From positions 62,001 to 126,000 of the forward strand of contig CAYZED010000003.1 in assembly GCA_964477445.1 (NCBI GenBank): DNA of 64,000 nt. The letters are read 5' to 3'. Below, piece by piece: positions 35,334 to 45,000 of this stretch. The translations under genes were made by a program, and so were the position numbers. Each line of letters opens with the position of its first letter. The stretch's first letter is position 1. This DNA is from CAYZED01 sp964477445. GTDB taxonomy: Bacteria > Bacillota > Clostridia > Lutisporales > Lutisporaceae. The notes under the pieces are model-generated. The model saw nothing but the letters and a program-made list of their open reading frames with translations. It ran no database searches and was not told the origin of the DNA.

Positions 35334-38268
35334 CTACTTAAATGGGTTATATTCTGTTGTAATATGAGCAATACCAGCCGTCCAACCTTTTTTACCTGCG
35401 AAATATACCCCACGATGATATGCAGCATTAGGGATTGTATAATCCTCTCGATCTTTTTTATACATACCAACGATAATTAATGTTTTTATTTCATTTCTTA
35501 TTAACGGGTTTCCTATAGTGGCATATGCAAGTTGCTCATCTGCAGCACTTGCTGACGTTGGAGCAAAATTTAATTTTGCTGAAGATAATATCGTTTGTGC
35601 CATGTGATTACAGTTAAATGCATACAAATTATAGTCCGGACAGTTTTTATACAGAGACTCCGCTTTTTTATACATTTTCTGACCTTGACTGTTTGAAATT
35701 GGAATTATTATATATCTGTCGTAAGTATCTACAGGGATTTTATCGCCTTCTTTTAATGGTTCCAAGCTTATTTCCCCTGATCCATTAGTTAGATATTTAT
35801 TAACATCAACATATGTATAATTCCCTTGTTTGTCAACTGCCTTAAGCAGCGTTCCTTTAACACTATTCCCTAGTATTATAGTGCCTGTCTGACTTGGATC
35901 TGCCGTGAAGCTATAAACTATCCCCTTATTATCATCAGTAACTAACATAATAGCCGTATGTCCCTGTAAATTGGCACCATTACTACTGTTTAAATAAATT
36001 ACTTGCTTAAATATTAGTACCTTACCATTAGCATCTTTTATAACCGAAGCTATAGATCTTGTACTATTACTATCATCATTTCCATATATTGATATATCTT
36101 CGCCGCCAGCATTGACCGACGAATTGTCATCTATTACCAAGCCGCCATTCGCAATTGCATTTAAAAGAATAGTGCCCGTGTCTTCTGCAGTAATAGATTT
36201 ATTTTCATCAGTTCCTTTTGCTTCTGCCCCCAGCGTTACATTCCCTGTCCCCTTTGCCTCTTCCACGACCGTCGCAGACCCTGGATTATCCTGTGTTATT
36301 GTTTGCCCTGGTCCTGGAGTTATCGGTCCATTAGGGGTATATGTCCCAGTAATTCCATCTGGTAATATTTCTGCTCCTGGAATTACCGGCGTATTAGGGA
36401 TAGACGTACTAGTTACTACTTCCTCTGCTTTCGATACTTCACCATATGGAACGTCGTATTTGTAAGGCTCTCCTGGCTGTGTGGTCCACTCTGTCGCTGA
36501 CGACCCGCCATAATATATTCCATCCTCTTGAGGCGTGAAGTACTGACTTGTGCAAGTGTAATCCGTAGTTGGGTCGTGTAGTCCTTCTTCCCCATAATAC
36601 ATCCCTAGTGATGAGTCATAGGTCTGTCCTGAGGAGTAAATGTAGTTATTAAGATTAGGGAGACTATGGCTAGCTCTATAAGCTAAATCCTCTGAAATCA
36701 GTGCTGTTTTGTTTCCAAAAGAATCATAGCTATACGAGTAAATTGAAGCTCCAGATCCATCAACTAATTTAACTACATCATTATTTCCGTTAAAGAGATA
36801 ATATGCTGCTACGCTGCCTTCTTTTCTCTCGATTATGCTATTTCCGTAAACATGTCTGCCTATCTCGGTTCCTGCGGCATTTGTCTCAAGAATTACCCTA
36901 TCGCCCTCGTAAAGGTACTTTATAACATTCGTTCCATTTGTTTTAGCGATTTGTCTGTTCTCACCGTTATATGTATACGAATATGTTTGTGTTCCTGCCA
37001 CTGCCTTTATTAAGTGATTAAAATCATCATAAGTTAAGAGTGTAGCCTTGCTGCTTAAAGTATCAGTCTCAATTCCCAGCTTCAAGAACCCTATACTAAT
37101 AGTCTTCGAGTCTTCATAAACTATGGCTTCTTCAGTGGTATTATATACCATATTTCCGTTGTTGTCATAGCTGTAGACCTTTTTCAAACTATTTCCGGTT
37201 GAAGCCGTTATAGTTTCGGTGCTGAGAAGTCTATTTTGGTCATTATACATGTAACTTGTAGTTTCTGTAGTAACTCCCGAAGTCGCTTTGGTTTCACAAA
37301 GTCTGTTCCCTGCGACATCAAAGGTGTAATCGATAGTTTTGTTATCAGGATTAATTACTTTTTTAAGTCTGTTTAATTCATCAAACTGGAATGAGGTGCT
37401 AACTGGTAGCCCACCATTTGTTTCAATGCTTGTTTCAACCTTGCTGACTTGATTTCCCGCAAAATCATAGGTATAAACATAACTATCGATTGCAGAGTTA
37501 TCAGCCTTTTTGTTTGTAACTGAGAGAATTTTGCTATTCAAGTCATAGGTGTAAGTTTCACTTGAAACTCCGCTAATCGTTACCGTTAGCTGATTTCCTG
37601 CGTCGTCGTAGGTATACAGCGTATCTTTGCTATCAGCTGTAACCTTTATTAATCTGCCGACTTTGTCAAAAAGCTTTCTAGTCACATTATTCTTAACATC
37701 TGTCGTGGTTTCAGCATAACAGCCATCATTCGGAGTATTCTTCTCATCATATGTAAATGTGCTGGTTCCAGAAATATTTGAAACAACTTTAGTCTTTGTG
37801 CGTCCTAGCTCATCATATGTTCTGGTAGTGGTTCCTGTGGAATCGACCAGTGTCAGCTGATTTCCGTTATTGTCAAAAGTATACGAAATTACGGAGCTTC
37901 CACTAGTCTGCGAGAGCATTCTTACATGGCAATCATATGCGAATGTAGTGGTTTTTCCGTTTTTGTCTAGCTTAGTGGATAAAAGGCCATTCGCTAAATA
38001 TGTATAGCTCTCGGTTCTATCAGGATCAGAAATTACTGTTCCATCAGTAGCAGTCTTGACTTTATCACAAGCATTATATGTGAAAGTTGTGACATTCCCT
38101 TTTCCATCGGTTTTGGTTAGAACATTTCCGTTATTATCATAAGTAAACGAAGTATTCTCGTTCTTAGCGTTATTAACATTTGTTGCTTTATTAAAGCTAT
38201 TATATGTGTAAGTGTTAGTATGATTTAACTCGTCTTTTTCGGTCAAAACATTCCCAACTTCATCGTAT
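35334..38268 (-). pseudogene. Orphan RHS cassette with papain-like C-terminal toxin domain
   Basis: About 970 codons open. The first ~680 are YD repeats and RHS core nearly identical to the main gene (38273-36231 against 42083-40061). After GTGNVT the sequence becomes unique. There is no signal peptide and a stop codon lies just before the homologous part; the first usable codon is a TTG without ribosome binding site, so it is a silent module, not an independent gene. The unique C-terminus (about 290 residues) has GHTAIMLV and later LYAFNCNHMAQTIL. That His-before-Cys order fits permuted NlpC/P60 / LRAT / PPPDE papain-like folds. The stop is adjacent to the lipoprotein gene. Confidence 0.75.
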
Positions 38269-38282
38269 GTCTTTCAAGAAGA

Positions 38283-38314
38283 GAGAGACGGATGTCCGAA
38301 GACAACCAACTCTC
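38283..38314. terminator. Hairpin at the boundary between main and orphan cassettes
   Basis: GAGAG, TTGGT and TGTC pair with GACA, TCCGT and CTCTC around a TTCG tetraloop (minus strand; two mismatches in the middle). It stands 15 bp after the RsiV-like gene stop and 15 bp before the orphan RHS DNA. The run ATTTTTAAA follows it on the plus strand only, so a terminator for the minus strand is plausible but not certain. Confidence 0.5.
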
Positions 38315-38329
38315 AATTTTTAAACAAAT

Positions 38330-39070
38330 TTACCTTTTAAAATCAATATATATATCATTTAACTTGTACTCATCTCTCATAATAACTAAGTTTTTATCCA
38401 TTAAGTAAAATGAAGTTTTTGAAGCAATTTCATCTTTTATTTCATCGTACACAAATGGGTCGGTTTTAAAAGATTCAATCAAATAATCCTTTTCTGATAT
38501 CGACGCTTCTTGAATTATTTTAACTGCTTCATCTGAACTTATCGGAGGTGAAAATTCAGTCTCATATTTGTAATTCTCCAACTTCCTTTTTAGATTTTTA
38601 GTGTCCTTAATTAAATTATCTAAATATACCCTCTCTCCTGTATGCATATTAATTGTTATTCCTATGCGCGTATACGTATTAATATATCCTTTGCCTCTTG
38701 GACTTTCCCACTCTTTCGTATAACATAGCGAAATGTAATCCGAGTTTTTATATGTAACGTTTATCCGGATTTCACTCATCCATTCGCAATCCTTGTTTAT
38801 CCATTCTATTAAAGAGGATTTGAGTGTTTGATTTATTTTATTCTCCATTTTTTTATCAGCCAAACCGGATATCTTTGCATATTTAATTTTAAATAGTTTG
38901 TTATTTTCATTTTTAATGCTATATTCCTCAAAATTTACTTTATAGTCTAATTGATTATTTTTCTCATAAGAATGTATGTCCTTTTGATTTTCAATATAAC
39001 TGTTTTTCACACATCCATCTGAACCTAAGATAATTAAAATAATAAGAAATAGAAAGAAAGATTTTTTCAT
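38330..39070 (-). CDS. DUF4163/DUF3298 (RsiV-like) lipoprotein, candidate lysozyme-immunity protein
   Basis: 246 residues. The N-terminus MKKSFFLFLIILIILGSDGC is a hydrophobic signal ending in a likely lipobox Cys. The rest follows the DUF4163-DUF3298 pattern of B. subtilis RsiV and PdaC: a helix of K-M-E-N-K-I-N-Q type, a strand around YISLCYTKEWESPRGKGY, ITINMHTGERVYLDNLI (canonical D-L-x-T-G-K-x-x-x-L-x-D-L-F), and a final helix/strand with FYLMDKNLVI. RsiV binds lysozyme through this region. The gene lies directly after the RHS protein ending in a GH19 lysozyme-like domain, so an outward-facing lysozyme inhibitor is a strong hypothesis. AGGGGAT precedes the ATG. Confidence 0.75.
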   Translation of the reverse strand: MKKSFFLFLIILIILGSDGCVKNSYIENQKDIHSYEKNNQLDYKVNFEEYSIKNENNKLFKIKYAKISGLADKKMENKINQTLKSSLIEWINKDCEWMSEIRINVTYKNSDYISLCYTKEWESPRGKGYINTYTRIGITINMHTGERVYLDNLIKDTKNLKRKLENYKYETEFSPPISSDEAVKIIQEASISEKDYLIESFKTDPFVYDEIKDEIASKTSFYLMDKNLVIMRDEYKLNDIYIDFKR

Positions 39071-39085
39071 TGTGATATCCCCTCT

Positions 39086-42000
39086 CTATTTGAATGCATT
39101 AACAGCTTTGTTAAATGCATCCTGTCTACTGTCCCAACCATTCGGTAATCTATATTTATGACTATTAACTTTTAAGGAGGTGCTATTTCCATTCTTGTTT
39201 TTTCCTATTGTAAATGAGCTTCCTTTTCTTATCGCCGTTAAATCATCCATTATGCCATCAGGTACTCCATTTACATAATATTGAGTTATTAGGTAAATCC
39301 CTAATCCTCCTCCATTTTTTGTTACATAAGCGTTAAGATTCCCCTCACCAGTTTTTGGGGCTGTACTCCAATACCAAGCCGATGCCTCCATTGCATATTT
39401 ATTTGCAATATATGTAGCAGTATCCTCCCCTGAAAAAGAGTCATTCATAGTTGTCAAAAATGCCTTGTGTGTTTCTTTCCCCGTAATCTGAATATATCCC
39501 GCTCCTCTTCTATTCTTCCCATATGCTTTTTTTGCAAAATAGTCATCATTTCCTTGCTCTATAGTGTACATTCCCCATCCGCTTTCTGCCGCCATTGTAG
39601 CCATAAATAGTGATATACTATTTTTATTTGTGATACCATATTTAAAAAGTGCATCATTTAATTTTGTAACAAGCGAATCACTTGTATCAGACCACCCAAA
39701 CGCTTTTAATTGTGAGGAAGTAACATAAACTGGATTAGGCGTTGGTGTTGGTGTCGGCGTCGGAGTTGGCGTCGGTGTCTTTTTCCCACCATTTACCCAT
39801 CCCCAAAAAGCATCCCACGCATCTTTTATTGGATTGCTTAAAAATTGCGTTTTCGCAACACCCTGTTCTGATATCTTTTTGTTACTATTATCATTATTAT
39901 CAAGAGATGCAATTCTACTTCCACCAATATTTGTTCTACCCGAAGAAATATACTCATCATACTCCTGTCTTAATATCTCTGAAGCAATACCTCCTAATAA
40001 TCCATTTTTTAGTCCATAATCCAACACTTCCTCAGATGAAGCACTCGGATCAACTGTCGGCGTTACATTCCCTGTCCCCTTTGTCTCTTCCACAACCGTC
40101 GCAGACCCTGGATTATCTGGTCCTGGAGTTATCGGTCCATTAGGGGTATATGTCCCAGTACTTCCATCTGGTAATATTTCCGCTCCTGGAATTACCGGCG
40201 TATTAGGAATAGACGTACTAGTTATTACTTCCGCTGCTTTCGAAACTTCACCATATGGAACATTGTATTTGTAAGGTGTTCCTGGCTGTGTCGTCCATTG
40301 TGTCGCAATTGATCCGCCGTAATATAATCCATCCTCTTGAGGCGTGAAATACTGGCCTGTGCAAGTGTAATCTGTAGTCGGATCGTGTAACCCTTCTTCC
40401 CCATAATACATCCCTAGTGAAGAATCATAGGTCTGTCCTGCGGAGTAAATGTAGTTATTAAGATTAGGGAGACTATGGCTAGCTCTATAAGCTAAATCCT
40501 CTGAAATCAGTGCTGTTTTGTTTCCAAAAGAATCATAGCTATACGAGTAAATTGAAGCTCCAGATCCATCAACTAATTTAACTACATCATTATTTCCGTT
40601 AAAGAGATAATATGCTGCTACGCTGCCTTCTTTTCTCTCGATTATGCTATTTCCGTAAACATGTCTGCCTATCTCGGTTCCTGCGGCATTTGTCTCAAGA
40701 ATTACCCTATCGCCCTCGTAAAGGTACTTTATAACATTCGTTCCATTTGTTTTAGCGATTTGTCTGTTCTCACCGTTATATGTATACGAATATGTTTGTG
40801 TTCCTGCCACTGCCTTTATTAAGTGATTAAAATCATCATAAGTTAAGAGTGTAGCCTTGCTGCTTAAAGTATCAGTCTCAATTCCCAGCTTCAAAAACCC
40901 TATACTAATAGTCTTCGAGTCTTCATAAACTATGGCTTCCTCAGTGATATTATATACCATATTTCCGTTGTTGTCATAGCTAAAAACTTTCTTTAGACTA
41001 TTCCCAGTTGAAGCCGTTATAGTTTCAGTGCTAAGAAGTCTGTTCTGGTCATTATATATATAACTTGTGGTTTCTGTAGTTACTCCCGAAGTCGCTTTGG
41101 TTTCGCTAAGTCTGTTCCCTGCGGCATCAAATGTGTAGTCAATAGTTTTACTATCAGGATTGATTACTTTTTTCAGTCTGTTTAGTTCATCAAACTGGAA
41201 TGAAGTGCTAACTGGTAGCCCATCATTTGTATCAATGCTTGTTTCAACTTTACTTACTTGATTTCCCGCAAAATCATAGGTATAAACATAACTATCAATT
41301 GCAGAGTTATCAGCCTTTTTGTTTGTAACTGAGAGTATTTTGTTATTCAAATCATAGGTGTAAGTTTCACTTGAAACTCCGCTAATCGTTACCGTTAGCT
41401 GATTTCCTGCGTCGTCGTATGTATATAGAGTGTCTTTACTATCTGCTGTAACCTTTATTAACCTTCCGACTTTGTCAAAAAGTTTTCTAGTCACATTATT
41501 CTTAACATCAGTCGTGGTTTCAGCATAACAGCCATCATTAGGAGTATTTTTCTCATCATATGTAAATGTGGTAGTTCCAGAAATATTCGAAACTACTTTA
41601 GTCTTGGTTCGTCCAAGCTCATCATATGTTCTAGTAGTTGTTCCAGTGGAATCAACTAAGGTCAGCTGATTTCCGTTATTGTCAAAAGTATATGAGATTA
41701 CAGAGCTTCCAATAGTCTGTGAGAGCATTCTTCCATGGCAATCATATGCGAATGTAGTGGTTTTGCCGTTTTTGTCTAGCTTAGTGGCTAAAAGCCCATT
41801 GGCTAAATATGTGTAACGCTCAGTTCTGTCAGGATTGGAAATTACTGTTCCATCAGTAGCAGTCTTAACTTTATCACAAGCATTATATGTGTAAGTCGTG
41901 ACATTTCCTTTCCCATCAGTTTTGGTCAAAACATTTCCGTTATTATCGTAAGTAAACGAAGTGTTCTCGCCCTTGGCGTTATTAACATTTGTCACTTTAT

Positions 42001-45000
42001 TAAAGCTATTATATGTGTAAGTGGTAGTGTGATTTAACTCGTCTTTTTCGGTCAAAACATTCCCAACTTCATCGTATGTCTTGATCTTTGATTTTCCATA
42101 AGGGTCTATCTGGCTTAACAATCTGTTATTTCTATCGTATGTAAACTGGGTCAGGCTGTTTCTAGCGTCATATGATTTTACAACCTTATTATTCTTATTA
42201 TACTCGATTTTTTGGACAGTCTTCGAGTAGGCATCAATTTTCTTTACAGCTCTGTTTAGCGGATCATATTCTGTGGTGCTAATGTTATCAAGCCAATCTT
42301 TTATTGTAAGCTGATTTCCATTTGCATCATAAGTGAAACTTGTGGTGTGGAGAACGCCCGAAACAGTGATTTTTGAGGTAATCTGACGATTTAGCTCATC
42401 AAAAGTGCTTTCAGTTATTGTTCCATTTCCATCCGTTACAAATCTTACGTTTCCATTTTTGTCATATTTCTTGCTAGTGCTAATAGACTGTGAATTATCC
42501 GATTTCTTTTGGGTGTGCAAAATCGGTCTGCCCACGTTATCATAATCAAATAAATCTACAGTTCCGGCTGTATCGGACTGGTATTTCAAGTTTCCAACAG
42601 CGTCGTATTGACATTTTATGAGATTAGTCGGCATTGAAGTATCAGATCCTGGAACTACTTTTTCTGTAGTCCTGAGTTCACCTAGGGCGTTGTATGTGAA
42701 ATTAGTTACGTTTCCATTTCCATCTGTTTGGGTGAGAACTTTCCCGAGATAATTATATGTTCTTTGATCTACTGTAACTCCAGCTGTTATAACTTTTGTT
42801 AAATTACTTGAATCATCATATGTGAAAGTGGAAGTTATATTTCGTTCATTTACTTCTGATAGCTTTCTTCCTAATCCATCATATGTAAAAGTCTTGAATT
42901 TTGATAAAGGGTCAGTGGCCTTAGTTACTTGATTTGCTAGATTATACTCATAGGTTTTTCCAATTCCGCTATTTAGTTTATCAGCAAGCACATTACTAGT
43001 AACTTCATCACAGCCAAGTGCATCAAGAGTTTTTATGGCATTGCCATTCAGGTCATATTTGATTGCTTTTACATATACCTCAATCCATTGGCTTGTAGCA
43101 ATATCATAATATTTATCGATTTTGCTAATTAATCGATTCATCTTATCATAAGTATACTCTGTTCTGTTCATTTGGGCCAAGGTTTTTGCGGAGTCATAAT
43201 TTCTAGGTGAAACTTCTGCCGTTTTTCTGCCTGAGAAATCATAGTAGAATGCAGAAACACCGCTTTTTGCGTTAGTAGATTTTATTAGTAAATTTCTTTC
43301 ATTATATGTGTTAGTGGTTACATTCCCTTTTCCATCAGTTGAAGTTAAGACTTTTCCATTCCAATCATAAGTTTGGCTAGTCACAACACTTACTACTGTG
43401 CCAGTTTCGTCTTGACATGGAGTCGTGGAACTTAAAACTCTATTCATATTATCATAAGTAAAAGTTGACGTTATATTGTTCGGGCTAGTAGTAGAGGTTA
43501 AGTTCCCATTATTATCATAAACATTAGTTGTTGTTAATATTTTGTCAGTTACCGAATTAAAATCATACCCTGAAATATCGCCTTCTTTAACATGCACTTT
43601 GATTTGAGTTGGTTTCCCAAAAGAATTATTCACGTATTCAATGGTATTCATGGCTGTATCGCTTGTGTACTCATCTTTTACAGAAACATAACCATCATTA
43701 TCGTATTGATATGCCACTCTAGTTTTTCCAGCACCATCTTTTTCATATTGTAATTTTCCATTAGAATAATAATAGTAATTTTTCTTAATTAAGTCGCCAG
43801 CTGACGGTGTAACATTTTGTGCAACTAGCGTCTTTCCTACTCTCTCTTCGATTATCTTTCCTGTTTTATCATAGCTAAATCCAGAATAAGAGAAATTCGA
43901 GGCTGAGACCGGAGTCCATTTGCTGGTTAATCTATTTAGCCCATCATAAGAATAATATGTAACGCTACCCTTTGCATCGCTAGATGTTGCAAGCGTTCCA
44001 TTACTGTTATATGTGCTAATTAGATTTGAACCGTCAGCATTTGTTTCCTTAACTATTCTGTCCGAAAAATCTTTCTCTACGTAGCTTTCAGCAAAATCAC
44101 CTGCTGTAGCAGAAAAATATTCTTTAGTTTTAACTTGGTCATTCTTGTTCGCTAAGACTGTGTAAGTAAATTCCTTAAGTAGTATAGCTGTCGCTCCACT
44201 GTTATCTTTAAAGCTAACAGAAGTTATTCTGTTCATTAAATCGTAAGCGTAAGTATAAATCGAGGCATTTGGCTTTGTTTCTGTCAGAACATTACCATAA
44301 GCATCATATGTGTAGGAAGTAATATTTCCATTCGGATCTTTTTGGGTGCTAACTTTTCCTGCAGCAGTATATGTGTATCTGTATCCTACATCCCCTGAGT
44401 AAGAATGAGTCGCAATACTATCTAATGCAGGATTATATTGATTTGCGGAAATTTCCTTTGTTTTTCTTCCCAAATTATCATAAACAGTTCTGTTAACGAC
44501 TATTCCTGCTGTATCCTGTTTTTCGATATTTCCATTTAAATCATATGTAAAATTAGTTATTACGTTATTAGGGGTTTTTTCTTGTGTCTTCCAACCTGCA
44601 GAATTATATGTTATTGTTGTAACTTTCCCTACAGGGTCTGTAATTGTTAAATTATTACCATTTGAATCATATGTATATGAGGTGATTTTTCCCGCTTGAT
44701 CTGTTACTCTTTTTATTAAACCCTTGACTTTATAACCATTAGCTACGCGTTCACTCTCAGTGTAATAAAGATATGTGGTTATTGCAAAATTTGTATCAAC
44801 CGAAGTACCACTGACATATTCGTCTGTACCATTTAGCGGTTGAACTTTCTTGATCATATTTTTTTGCAATGAATCATAAACATAGAATATCTTTTTTCCG
44901 CTCTCATCCGTTACGCTAGTTAAATTATTTTTATTGTCATATGTGTAAACGATTTGAGAATTATCAGGGTTTATTTGTTTAGTAATATTTCCGTTTGAGT

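Noticed and set aside
35334..38246. Independent RHS gene with its own start
   Set aside because: Its first codon would be an internal TTG without ribosome binding site, no signal peptide is present and a stop codon lies at the homology boundary; better explained as an orphan cassette.
39742..40143. Plus-strand open frames opposite the RHS, subtilase and trp genes
   Set aside because: They lie antisense to clear coding sequence, have no ribosome binding sites and no recognisable families; mirror frames of low-GC genes.
36231..42083. Two-kilobase duplication as a pure assembly artefact
   Set aside because: The copies differ by scattered substitutions and an 18-bp indel and have different flanks and C-termini, so a real duplication is more likely, though long reads would settle it.
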